The notes: a model not told the origin generated them from the letters alone. A DNA stretch of 64,000 nt from Bacteroidales bacterium (GCA_017458145.1 JAFTGA010000015.1:1-64000), one strand, 5' to 3'; shown: positions 26,764 through 33,745, counted from the stretch's first letter. Numbers and translations are program-made.

Positions 26764-27285
26764 TCAGAATGTAGCCTGCAAAGTCCGGGCCTCTTCAGCA
26801 AAGGCGCCGCTGTCTGCAGCGATTTCCTTCAATGCATGTTTCGCCTTGAAATAGCGCCCCTGACGCATCGCGCACACGGCGGAAAGGAAATCCAACTCCT
26901 GCTGGTCCGTCTCCAGTTGGATTCTGTATTCCGGATCATCAGAGCTGGGATGGGCCATCTCTTCTGCCAGGATCTCCCGCGCTTCATCGATCTTGATCAG
27001 GGCTTCTTTGATCTGCCGTTCCTGCATCAAGGCCGTGATCTCGGAGCCGCCCATCTGCCCGGCAACCGGATCAAAAGCATACCCGGCCACGCGGGTATTA
27101 TAGCTAAACCTCCAGCCTCCGACCAAGAGGATGGCGAGGCAGGCAGCGAAGCTATAGACAAATGTCCTCCTGCGACGCTGTCTCCGGCGGTCCCGGGCTT
27201 CAATGCGCTGCAGGAATTCTTTGGCGCCTTTCTCTCGAATGGCGCTTTCGAGCATTTCATCCAGATTATAACGGGCTTTATTCAT
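26764..27285 (-). CDS. Single-pass membrane protein, candidate anti-sigma factor
   Basis: 173 residues from MNKARYNLDEM, 8 bp inside the end of the sigma gene. The N-terminal 40 residues are charged and end in RRRQRRRR, marking the cytoplasmic side. One transmembrane helix spans about 41-58 (TFVYSFAACLAILLVGGW). The remaining 110 residues are predicted outside and contain TPR-like helices (YFKAKHALKEIAADSG). The position directly after a sigma gene and this topology are what membrane anti-sigma factors have, but there is no recognisable anti-sigma domain. Confidence 0.75.
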   Translation of the reverse strand: MNKARYNLDEMLESAIREKGAKEFLQRIEARDRRRQRRRRTFVYSFAACLAILLVGGWRFSYNTRVAGYAFDPVAGQMGGSEITALMQERQIKEALIKIDEAREILAEEMAHPSSDDPEYRIQLETDQQELDFLSAVCAMRQGRYFKAKHALKEIAADSGAFAEEARTLQATF

Positions 27286-27853
27286 ATTCGTAACCAAGAT
27301 CCTTGAATTGTTTGCGGACAAATCCTTTCAGTTTCTGCATACAGCGGAACCGCTGTGTCCCCACAGAGTCGGCGTTGGCATAATGCATAATTTCAGCCAC
27401 TTCCTGGTGACTCTTCTTTTCGAAGCAGACGAGGTTCAGCAACTGAGCGCAAGGCTGCTGCATCTGGCTTACGCTGTTTCGGATGATGGAGAGCATCGCC
27501 TCTTTCTCCTCATCATATTCGCTCTCCGCTCCTTTGAAGTTGAGGATTGCATCCTCGTCATACTCCAGTGGCAGTTGCCGCTTTCGGCGCTTGTTGAAAA
27601 GGAGATAGCGGCCAATCTGGATCAAGTAGGAGCCAAACGTCTCGTCCCGGGATGTCCAGCCAGTCAGGCGCCCGGTGCGGATATTGTTAAACAGGGCTGT
27701 GCAGGCGTCCTGATACAGATCCGTGACCTCGGAGGTCCCAACGCCCTGGTTCGCGCGGAAATATCGGATGAATGGGAGCTTGAATTGCTCATACACCCGT
27801 TCAAAGGCGGACAAATCCCCCTCCGCAATCCGTTTGATCCACTCGTCAATCAT
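27278..27853 (-). CDS. ECF-like sigma-70 family factor
   Basis: 191 residues starting MIDEWIKRIAEGDLSAF. Region 2 is recognisable (FERVYEQFKLPFIRYFRAN, VTDLYQDACTALFNNIRTG, FGSYLIQIGRYLLFNKRRKR), and so is region 4 with a helix-turn-helix (SHQEVAEIMHYANADSVGTQ, RFRCMQKLKGFVRK). The start overlaps the caspase stop as ATGA. It should redirect RNA polymerase, and its regulator is probably the membrane protein encoded next. It is not near a SusC gene. Confidence 0.88.
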   Translation of the reverse strand: MIDEWIKRIAEGDLSAFERVYEQFKLPFIRYFRANQGVGTSEVTDLYQDACTALFNNIRTGRLTGWTSRDETFGSYLIQIGRYLLFNKRRKRQLPLEYDEDAILNFKGAESEYDEEKEAMLSIIRNSVSQMQQPCAQLLNLVCFEKKSHQEVAEIMHYANADSVGTQRFRCMQKLKGFVRKQFKDLGYEYE

Positions 27854-28731
27854 CTGAATACAGGTTTTCGTTGCAGCTGTGCGGGGCACGCCAGTACGGC
27901 CGTCTGATACTTCCGGGGAGGCAAGGGGAGGGTTTGGTAAACGCCTTGTACGGCGCTGATCAATGCCTCGGGACTCATCCCGGGCTGGAGCGTCTGGCAA
28001 ATGGCATAGGTCAGGCGGCCGTAGCGGATACCATTCACCGTGACTTCAAAGTTGGTCTGGAACTCCTTGCATGCGCTGAGGGTAATCCACGTGTCGGGCG
28101 TAGAAACGGGCTGGGCAGAGCGTCCGGTAAGCGGAAGCTTAAACGCGTCGAAGGTACCTCGTATGGGAGTCCCTTCGACCTCCTCCGTGCGCTGGATGTC
28201 GCCGCTGTGGCAGGCATCCGCGACGAGCAGCACACGGCCTTGCCGGCCGACGGCCCGCTGGATAACTGCCAGATGGAGGTTGAGCTGATCGTCAGTCAGG
28301 TGGTGCTCGCCCCGGTAGCCGTTCCAGCCGTATGCGATGGCCGCATCATAGGGGACAAGGGCCTCGTCAAAATGGTTTCTGGGGTCACGCAAGGCCTCGT
28401 CTCCGTCCACGTCCGTGATCTGCTGCCCGTGGCAACTGAAATGGATATAAATCACATCTCCGGGATGCGCAGCCTGCTCGAGATGCCGGAGGGCGGCGAT
28501 GATCCCGTCATGGGTGGCGTCGGCATCCTCCAGAATGGTGGTCTCGGCCATGCTGAATCCGTTCCTGGCTAGCATCTCCAGCAGGATGGCCTTGTCGTTG
28601 TGCCCGGCCAGGCTATTCCATCCGGACGGGGCAGGGTAGTCGCCGATGAGCACGAGCAGCGCCCGCTTCGTGGCGGCCGAAACGGACAGGCAAAGCATCA
28701 GCGCCAGCGATATGACCAGCCATCGTTTCAT
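27850..28731 (-). CDS. Exported caspase-family (peptidase C14) protein
   Basis: 293 residues with a signal peptide (about 1-20). The metacaspase-type catalytic dyad is visible as His101 in IYIHFSCHGQQ and Cys174 in LLVADACHSGDI, with the early strand RALLVLIGDYPA and acidic residues near the active site. Secretion to the periplasm is predicted. It overlaps the preceding secreted gene and the following sigma gene by 4 bp each (ATGA), an unusually tight arrangement that suggests obligate co-expression. Confidence 0.92.
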   Translation of the reverse strand: MKRWLVISLALMLCLSVSAATKRALLVLIGDYPAPSGWNSLAGHNDKAILLEMLARNGFSMAETTILEDADATHDGIIAALRHLEQAAHPGDVIYIHFSCHGQQITDVDGDEALRDPRNHFDEALVPYDAAIAYGWNGYRGEHHLTDDQLNLHLAVIQRAVGRQGRVLLVADACHSGDIQRTEEVEGTPIRGTFDAFKLPLTGRSAQPVSTPDTWITLSACKEFQTNFEVTVNGIRYGRLTYAICQTLQPGMSPEALISAVQGVYQTLPLPPRKYQTAVLACPAQLQRKPVFR

Positions 28732-29396
28732 TTCGATTCTTCCCTCCAGTTTTTCCCTGCTTCTTTTTCGGCCATTCCTGCCGCCTTGTCATCGTAGTAA
28801 TCCAGCGAAACGAGGTGCTCGTGGCCGAGAGAATTCTCCCATACAGTCAAGGTGACACAACCGAGATAGGTTTCATTAAGTTGCTCCTGGCTATTGAAGA
28901 ACCGATAGATGACCGATACTTTCGGGTAGGTCAGGTAACGGGTGATGCGCCCTCTTTTGTCGGGCATGTCGATGAGTCCTGCTCCCCGCTGGTTCAGTTC
29001 CCATTTGATGAAGGGGGTCTTGGCCTTCTCGTCCGCCGCCAGACGGTCGCCCTGCTCGACGGCTTCGTCCAGGTCAATGAAGTCCCGGAAGATGACGTCC
29101 ATCCTGAACACGGTCTGGGTCTTCGCACTTGCCTCCAGATGGACGACGGCAGGATAGCCGTCCTGCTCTCCGAGGAGGAAAACCTCCCGGTGGGTGCCGT
29201 AGAAGAGATCGTCTTCTTTGTCCTGGGTCTTGACTACCTTGAAGCCTTGTTTCTTGAGTTGAGTCGTCGTTTTCTGGACGTTCTCGCCGAGGGGAACGTT
29301 TCTATATCGTGCGGTGTTTTGGGCCACTATTGTAAGAGGCACAAAACATAAAACGGATAATAAATAGAAATGAATTAATGCGCCCCTCTTATGCAT
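28728..29396 (-). CDS. Secreted protein of unknown function at head of the caspase operon
   Basis: 222 residues with a signal peptide (MHKRGALIHFYLLSVLCFVPLTIVA cut near residue 25). The mature part contains GFKVVKTQDKEDDLFYGT and beta-strand-rich segments similar in style to the secreted protein at 30493. The stop overlaps the caspase start (ATGA). It could be the substrate or inhibitor of the protease it is coupled to, which is inference from coupling only. Confidence 0.75.
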   Translation of the reverse strand: MHKRGALIHFYLLSVLCFVPLTIVAQNTARYRNVPLGENVQKTTTQLKKQGFKVVKTQDKEDDLFYGTHREVFLLGEQDGYPAVVHLEASAKTQTVFRMDVIFRDFIDLDEAVEQGDRLAADEKAKTPFIKWELNQRGAGLIDMPDKRGRITRYLTYPKVSVIYRFFNSQEQLNETYLGCVTLTVWENSLGHEHLVSLDYYDDKAAGMAEKEAGKNWREESK

Positions 29397-29452
29397 TTTT
29401 TACGGCGTGGGTATTATGAATATTAGTCAATTCTGAGAGACATAACTGTATT

Positions 29453-30256
29453 CTATAAATACAAGGGAACGATATCTATATCCCATTGATTGTTGATGAT
29501 CTTTGGTGTAGCCAAAAAACACTCAATACCTTTACTATATGCGATAGATAGAAGGGTCTGGCGGTCTTTCAATGAAACGCGATATCCGATGAACAATGCT
29601 TGAATAGAATTGCCTGTCATCTTTAGTAAATATCCATTCTTATGCTCTTTTATTGATACATGTTGTGGAGTAACATCTCCTAGTATCATTCTCCACTCGT
29701 TTTCTTCCTCCCAAATATTAGAGTCTTTCTCTAAATGAATGCAGTGGAATAGCCGATCAAGGAGCAGGCGATCAAATCCAACATTTTTAACGACATCTTG
29801 AATAGAGAATTCACATTCATTAATCCTAAGTCGTAAGGTAAAATCATCGAGGTTTAGTGGCGCATGTAGGTATTTTACAGGAATTAAATGAATTGGATAG
29901 TATTCTTTCTTTGACAGGGCTGAGCTATCAAATTGTAGCACGAATCCATTAAAGTTTCCGGCATAAAATGACCACATCCTTCCATTTTTAGCGTCATCGT
30001 CTTCAATGAAAGAGACAATCCCGTGCGTGTTTAATAATCCGCTCTTTTTATCATCCCATTTAATGGCTTCTCGAAAACCATTGAATGGCTCGATTAGTTT
30101 GTCGGATGTGTCGAATGCATCGTTAAATGAAAACGGTTTTGCAAAAAAAAGCTGATCGTTAAAAAACGCTTCGATGTGATAATCTCTCAGCGGGTAGTAC
30201 TTAAAAAGTCTCTTTTTAATGGTTCGACCACTTTGATCAAAATCAATATAATCCAT
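29453..30256 (-). CDS. DUF2971-like protein
   Basis: 267 residues, no signal. Family features are KRLFKYYPL near the start, LFFAKPFSFNDAFD, MWSFYAGNFNGFVLQFD, and NEWRMILGD, all typical of DUF2971, a family common in mobile and defence-associated islands. Base composition is clearly more AT-rich than in the flanking operons. The 236-bp gap upstream (30257-30492) holds only an inverted repeat. Confidence 0.85.
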   Translation of the reverse strand: MDYIDFDQSGRTIKKRLFKYYPLRDYHIEAFFNDQLFFAKPFSFNDAFDTSDKLIEPFNGFREAIKWDDKKSGLLNTHGIVSFIEDDDAKNGRMWSFYAGNFNGFVLQFDSSALSKKEYYPIHLIPVKYLHAPLNLDDFTLRLRINECEFSIQDVVKNVGFDRLLLDRLFHCIHLEKDSNIWEEENEWRMILGDVTPQHVSIKEHKNGYLLKMTGNSIQALFIGYRVSLKDRQTLLSIAYSKGIECFLATPKIINNQWDIDIVPLYL

Positions 30257-30430
30257 TTACCAGAGAATGCTTGTTGAATTTATAAACATTTAATTATTAA
30301 TTTATTAAGAGCATATTAGAAAATTTCGGTGCCTTAAATAGACCTGTCGAATGACATTGAATATAATCTGAAAAGAGTAACCATGTTCTTACATAAATCG
30401 ATAGAACAATCTTAACTACAATCATAAAGT

Positions 30431-30460
30431 CATATCTGTTTGTGGATCGAAACAGATATG
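30431..30460 (-). terminator. Perfect 11-bp inverted repeat after the gene at 30493
   Basis: Arms CATATCTGTTT / AAACAGATATG with an 8-nt loop, placed 32 bp downstream of the stop codon. The U tract is weak (ACTTTATG), so this is a terminator candidate. Confidence 0.5.
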
Positions 30461-30492
30461 ACCAACTAATTTCCTTCTTAGAGTGTACTTGA

Positions 30493-31173
30493 TTAAAGAA
30501 TATCGCTCATCGTATTATTGTATTCCTTGATTGATTTCTCGGCAGCGGCATAATCTCGATATGTGATCTCAATATAGCCGTAACTATCTGTGTCTTTGGT
30601 AATCTTGTGATCTGGAGCCGCTGAAATGCGAATTTCACCAATGGCTTTATTATCGGTTTTCCGATGAATAATATACTTAAGAGCCAGCATTTCTTTATAG
30701 GAATCCCAGTCATCGCTATAAACATAGTATCCGTCATCTGAAATCGCTTGCCCAGTGGATGCATAACTAGATAAGTGCCCATCCTTAATATAACCGAGCT
30801 CATTTTGTGGCTCCTCTAAATGGCCACCGTATTTTTCTTCAAAAACCATAACAAAATACTTTAACTCATCTTTCAGTTTGGTAACACGTATCCAAGTAAT
30901 CGTTTCAAAAACCGTTTTTGTTTTTATTGAACAATGCAGAAACATTTTACAACGATATGTGCTTAATGGTACATCTTTAAGAAAATACCGATGGTACAAA
31001 TTCTTGTTTGAATGACTAATCAAATAAGAAGAAGTCGGATGGCCGTTAAGGTTAGATTGGAACTCTTTTTGTGTTTGGCCAAAAGTGGCTCCATTAAAAA
31101 TAATATGCTCTTGTGCGTATGACAAAGAGAAGTACAATGATGATATTACGACAATCATTAAAAATCTTTTCAT
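30493..31173 (-). CDS. Secreted protein of unknown function (AT-rich island)
   Basis: 226 residues from MKRFLMIVVISSLYFSLSYAQ, a signal peptide; an in-frame ATG at 31203 is a weaker start. The mature protein contains IIFNGATFGQTQKEFQSNL and IRVTKLKDELKYFVMVFEEKYGG, a layout shared loosely with the secreted protein at 28728 (short N-terminal motif, then mixed alpha/beta). No known domain is recognised. It follows the small secreted gene at 31232 in the same direction. Confidence 0.75.
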   Translation of the reverse strand: MKRFLMIVVISSLYFSLSYAQEHIIFNGATFGQTQKEFQSNLNGHPTSSYLISHSNKNLYHRYFLKDVPLSTYRCKMFLHCSIKTKTVFETITWIRVTKLKDELKYFVMVFEEKYGGHLEEPQNELGYIKDGHLSSYASTGQAISDDGYYVYSDDWDSYKEMLALKYIIHRKTDNKAIGEIRISAAPDHKITKDTDSYGYIEITYRDYAAAEKSIKEYNNTMSDIL

Positions 31174-31231
31174 GCCCGGTGTATTAATCTCATTTACAAA
31201 CATTAATGATGTATTTAGTGCATTTTGATAA

Positions 31232-31591
31232 TTACTGCAAATTGCAATAGTAACGTCCCCCAGACCAATCTACATAATAGTTGTATTTTGCATATTTAGA
31301 TTTTGTATTTTGATAGTCTGGGTTTTTTACTACGGCCAAATATGTTCCTAAAGCATGAGGCAATTCGGCGCGGTAGAAAAGAACCCCTCCAATCACACGT
31401 ACATATAGCCTAAACTTGCTTCCGCTCCAATTACCCATATATTCTTGATACCCTGTTATTTCTCCAAGATATTGCCAATCGTTTTGCGCAGATATAATTG
31501 AAGTCCGTTCAGATATAAAGAGAGACTGCTCCTCACAAGAGATCGTTGGTGTGGATAATGCAAGAAGAAGACTAAGTAAAAAGACGCTCAT
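31232..31591 (-). CDS. Small secreted protein of unknown function
   Basis: 119 residues. Signal MSVFLLSLLLALSTPTISC could be cleaved as a lipoprotein at Cys19. The mature part is rich in Tyr and Trp (YLGEITGYQEYMGNW, YNYYVDWSGGRYYC), suggesting a small beta-structured secreted protein. It is the first gene after the hairpin-rich non-coding stretch 31592-32268. Confidence 0.65.
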   Translation of the reverse strand: MSVFLLSLLLALSTPTISCEEQSLFISERTSIISAQNDWQYLGEITGYQEYMGNWSGSKFRLYVRVIGGVLFYRAELPHALGTYLAVVKNPDYQNTKSKYAKYNYYVDWSGGRYYCNLQ

Positions 31592-31642
31592 AATAGTAAA
31601 TTGTGGTCATCCTGCTCCCCAGATGTGCTTAACAATAAAGAA

Positions 31643-31695
31643 AGTGTGGAGCACAATCCGCATATCTCAACAGAGATGCCAAGATGTTCCACACT
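31643..31695 (-). other. Long two-part hairpin upstream of 31232
   Basis: Outer arms AGTGTGGA / TCCACACT and an inner stem GCATATCTC / GAGATGC with one bulge. On the minus strand it is followed by TTTCTTTATT, so it could be an attenuator or terminator in the leader of the small secreted gene. Confidence 0.45.
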
Positions 31696-31830
31696 CATAT
31701 AATGTCATACCCTACTCTTGATTGTAATAGCAACAAAATGTCCATTAAGATCATCAGAGTTGCATTATGTCCTTCCCTCTACCTGAGTCATCTCTATACA
31801 AGATAAATGCAAATACACTTTCAAAAAAAC

Positions 31831-31860
31831 GCCGTGCCCTTTGGGCATGGCACAAATATA
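31831..31860 (-). promoter_or_regulatory. -7 box abutting an intrinsic terminator
   Basis: Minus-strand TATATTTG (31853-31860) is followed at once by the stem GCCATGCCC / GGGCACGGC and seven T. The hairpin may be a terminator for transcripts coming from further upstream, or an operator-like palindrome at the start site. Confidence 0.4.
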
Positions 31861-31951
31861 GCAAAATGTTCTGCAAAAAACCAAGAAAATAATGTTTCGA
31901 TTTCTTTCGGTTCTTTTCCATAGCTGCTATTCAATTGAAAAGAAATAGCCA

Positions 31952-31982
31952 AAACCGGGTCTGCAAAACGCAGATCCGGTTT
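31952..31982 (-). terminator. Intrinsic terminator in non-coding region
   Basis: Thirteen-bp stem with one G-T pair, AAACCGGATCTGC / GCAGACCCGGTTT on the minus strand, loop of 5 nt, then TTTT within the closing run. It lies directly downstream of the structured element at 31998-32136. Confidence 0.6.
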
Positions 31983-31997
31983 CCCTCCCACCCATTA

Positions 31998-32136
31998 GAC
32001 TACTGCTCAACTCATCAGTCCTTTTTTGTCTCTTGATAGAGCGCCCTCGTGCAACTGTTGGCTACTTGAGAGACATATTGTGTGCTCTCATTACGCTCGA
32101 ATCAGCACACGTGGAGACCAATCTGGAGCAGTAGTC
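31998..32136. repeat. 139-bp structured element with 11-bp perfect terminal inverted repeats
   Basis: Ends GACTACTGCTC and GAGCAGTAGTC are perfect inverted repeats. Inside are two further arms, TGTCTCT / AGAGACA extended by weaker pairs, and GTGTGCT / AGCACAC. It has no open frame. It could be a small non-coding RNA read on the minus strand into the terminator at 31952, or a MITE-like insertion. On its right side the minus strand shows a start MKKILLFF that stops at the element edge, as if a secreted-protein gene had been cut there. Confidence 0.45.
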
Positions 32137-32463
32137 AAAAGAAAAGTAAAATCTTTTTCATATTGAAATCGTTTTTACTGTAAAGGCCGTTTTACTCAAA
32201 ACGGTCATCTTCTTTTCAGCACCCAAAGAGTGCCGTAGATTCCACTGCAAAAATCATCCCATCCTCTACTACCGCCTCGCTCCCTCCAGATCCTTCCGTC
32301 CTATTGTCATCACCAGATTCCTGGCGCCTTCCTTCTCATAGAAGTACACCCGCATCACCGACTCCGGGAGATATCCACCCAATCGGGCGCTGGCTATCCA
32401 TAAACGCTGGATTTCTCTTCCGCTGGCCCACTCGGATGCGCCGTCATAGATGCGATCATGGAG

Positions 32464-32557
32464 GTGAAAAAAACGGAGCCGTATCGTCTTGGATACGGCT
32501 CCTTCTCCTTTTTTAAGTGCAAGGTCGTGGGACTTAGCCACTCGTGGCACTGAATTG
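32464..32557 (-). ncRNA. Predicted small RNA (repeat copy A)
   Basis: About 90 nt on the minus strand with its own promoter box (32563-32570). It has a small hairpin GCCAC-GA-GTGGC within a longer AGTG/CACT closing pair, and a strong intrinsic terminator GGAGCCGTATC / GATACGGCTCC followed by seven T. A near-identical copy lies at 33656-33745 behind the Rpn gene. No coding sequence is convincing within it. The remaining 32137-32463 holds a weak hairpin (32218-32235) and no clear gene. Confidence 0.5.
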
Positions 32558-32562
32558 TACCG

Positions 32563-32570
32563 CAAATATA
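32563..32570 (-). promoter_or_regulatory. Predicted -7 box for the minus-strand small RNA
   Basis: Minus-strand TATATTTG with TTTC 19 bp upstream, one base off the -33 TTTG consensus. It is back to back with the plus-strand promoter at 32578-32608. Confidence 0.5.
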
Positions 32571-32577
32571 TACAGAT

Positions 32578-32608
32578 TTTGTTATTAACGAAACATTCTC
32601 TATATTTG
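32578..32608 (+). promoter_or_regulatory. Consensus promoter reading rightward
   Basis: TTTG (32578-32581), 19-bp spacer, TATATTTG (32601-32608). This is the best full match to the Bacteroidetes -33/-7 consensus in the window, yet no gene begins behind it. The product is probably a non-coding RNA. Confidence 0.6.
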
Positions 32609-32613
32609 CATTA

Positions 32614-32746
32614 GCTTTTAAAGAAAGTTAGAGGGTACTACGGTGCACCTCCTTGCAGGGACCCTCAAAAGGGCATCTGTATTTTACTCAAGCGATTCTA
32701 CGGATTCGCTGATCTGAGGGCTGGCGAACGAATCGTCAGCCCTCAG
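32614..32746 (+). ncRNA. Candidate non-coding RNA with three hairpins
   Basis: Downstream of the consensus promoter lie three successive hairpins: GAGGGT / ACCCTC (32631-32666), AGCGA / TCGCT (about 32693-32712) and CTGAGGGCTG / CAGCCCTCAG (32714-32746). The last could end the transcript although the U tract is poor (TAAATAATA). Its 3' end is antisense to the last codons of the nuclease pseudogene. No open frame of note. Confidence 0.4.
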
Positions 32747-33220
32747 TAAATAATACTCTGATGTTTTCTCCATCGAAGAGCCATACGCAGGACACTTGTG
32801 CCCCGTTTTGTATTTGACCCCGTATCTGCTGCGTCATATATCCATCGGTTAGATTGCAATGCCGGATGATAACCCTATCGGATTGAGCCATTCCGTTGTG
32901 GATCATATTCCGAAATGCTCTTTTGGGCTGGTCCGTCGTGTAGGATTCGTATTCGACAAAGTCATCATCTACAAGCAGGTCAGGACATTTGCGATAATAC
33001 TTGGTCCCATCAAATCGCCAAACACCACTTGGTATAGCGGGTCTTTATAATGAACTGCGTGTAGTATTTTTACCTCATGTCCGATCTCGGCTAAGCATTG
33101 GGCGATAGCGAGAAGATCATCATAGTCCGAACTGGAATTGTCAAGTCCCAGCATCAACCAAATCTTTCCTCCACGCGGATATTCTTTAGACAAAACGAAC
33201 AGTTCACTGCTATTCTCCAT
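32736..33220 (-). pseudogene. CdiA_C-like nuclease gene broken by a one-base frameshift
   Basis: The frame from MENSSELFVLSKEYPRGG runs to VVFGDLMG and then goes out of phase. Adding one base in the GGG of ATGGGACC restores a second frame that continues TKYYRKCPDLLVDDDFVEYE and ends VCVWLF-type sequence at a TGA at 32736. Joined, the product is 161 residues and resembles CdiA C-terminal tRNase-type domains (PDLLVDDDFVEYES core, RAFRNMIHNGMAQSDRVIIR). Loss of one G from a four-G run explains the break. It sits behind the same promoter-leader unit as the Rpn gene. Confidence 0.65.
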
Positions 33221-33238
33221 AGTATGGTTTTTTTAAAA

Positions 33239-33353
33239 GGCAACGCCGCCGGAGGGCGGGCTCCCTGGTCCTTGTCCAGAGGGGAGTGCCAGATTCCTAT
33301 CCAGGGACCGGGAGGCCTCTCTCATGGCGCCGTAGCTCCGGCGGAGCGTTGCC
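33239..33353. repeat. 115-bp long-stem inverted element in the leader
   Basis: Arms beginning GGCAACGC-CGCCGGAG pair with CTCCGGCG-GAGCGTTGCC, and a second stem GGTCC / GGACC lies inside. It stands between the structured leader and the nuclease pseudogene, and the Rpn unit lacks it. It is GC-rich within an AT-rich stretch, so it may be an inserted REP/MITE-like element or a large attenuator. Confidence 0.45.
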
Positions 33354-33374
33354 GACTTGCAATCGTGGAGCCCC

Positions 33375-33470
33375 CGAAAACGCACAATGCGAGCCAGGCA
33401 CGATATAACCTAACTCGCATTGTGGACTCGAAGTACCACGGTGTTCAGACTTGTGGCGTCCCGAGGGACA
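33375..33470 (-). ncRNA. Structured leader RNA, copy 1
   Basis: About 95 nt nearly identical to 34791-34887. On the minus strand it begins with a GTCCC-GGGAC hairpin, then CCAC / GTGG, then a long stem CACAATGCGAG / CTCGCATTGTG. Copy 2 has CACAAAGCGAG / CTCGCTTTGTG, a compensatory change of one pair that supports a selected RNA fold. It lies 4 nt behind its -7 box and in front of the nuclease pseudogene. Confidence 0.65.
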
Positions 33471-33474
33471 GGGG

Positions 33475-33482
33475 CAAAGATA
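33475..33482 (-). promoter_or_regulatory. Predicted -7 box for leader copy 1
   Basis: Minus-strand TATCTTTG at the same 4-nt distance from the leader as in copy 2 (34892-34899). Confidence 0.65.
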
Positions 33483-33542
33483 CGAAAAGAATTTGGATTC
33501 CGAACGGATGGTTTCTATCTATTCTTACCCGTCCAACACGCC

Positions 33543-33626
33543 ATGCTCCGCCAACACATCGTCTTCTTCACCGGCGCCGGAGTCAGCGCCGAGAGCGGCA
33601 TCCCGACTTTCCTGATTATAGAATGA
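33543..33626 (+). pseudogene. 5' fragment of a Sir2/CobB-type deacylase gene
   Basis: Reads MLRQHIVFFTGAGVSAESG then IPTF and immediately leaves homology (LIIE, stop). The FTGAGxSAESGIPTF block is the NAD-binding start of sirtuins. The expected RD...GLW continuation is absent. The break falls just before the repeat that ends the Rpn unit, so the gene was probably cut by that insertion. No remainder is seen on the other side. Confidence 0.6.
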
Positions 33627-33655
33627 AATCCGAAATCAAGGTCACATGGACATTG

Positions 33656-33745
33656 GATAGATGAAAAAGAAGCGGAGCCGTATCGTTTTGGATACGGCTC
33701 CTTCTCTTTTTTGAAGTGCAAGGTCGTTGGGCTTAGCCACTCATG
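33656..33745 (-). repeat. Repeat copy B, terminator of the Rpn gene
   Basis: Near-identical to 32464-32557, including the 11-bp stem GGAGCCGTATC / GATACGGCTCC followed by a T-rich tract on both strands. It lies 27 bp behind the Rpn stop codon and probably ends that transcript. Its own upstream box is degenerate (TGCATTTG), unlike copy A. Confidence 0.65.

Noticed and set aside
32008..32020. CTGATGAG on the minus strand, as in a hammerhead ribozyme core
   Set aside because: The GAAA core and the three-stem arrangement are missing.
32002..32136. Possible integron attC site (GCTCAAC resembles the RYYYAAC core)
   Set aside because: The matching GTT core on the other arm is absent and there is no integron integrase in view.
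31998..32136. Retron-type non-coding RNA (inverted ends enclosing stem-loops)
   Set aside because: There is no reverse transcriptase gene nearby.
32269..32565. 98-codon minus-strand frame reading SEWASGREIQRLWIASARLGG and ending RKDLEGARR
   Set aside because: Its first third lies in the small RNA repeat with a strong terminator, so the frame would be cut off by it. The last part could be a gene fragment, but I cannot support a start.
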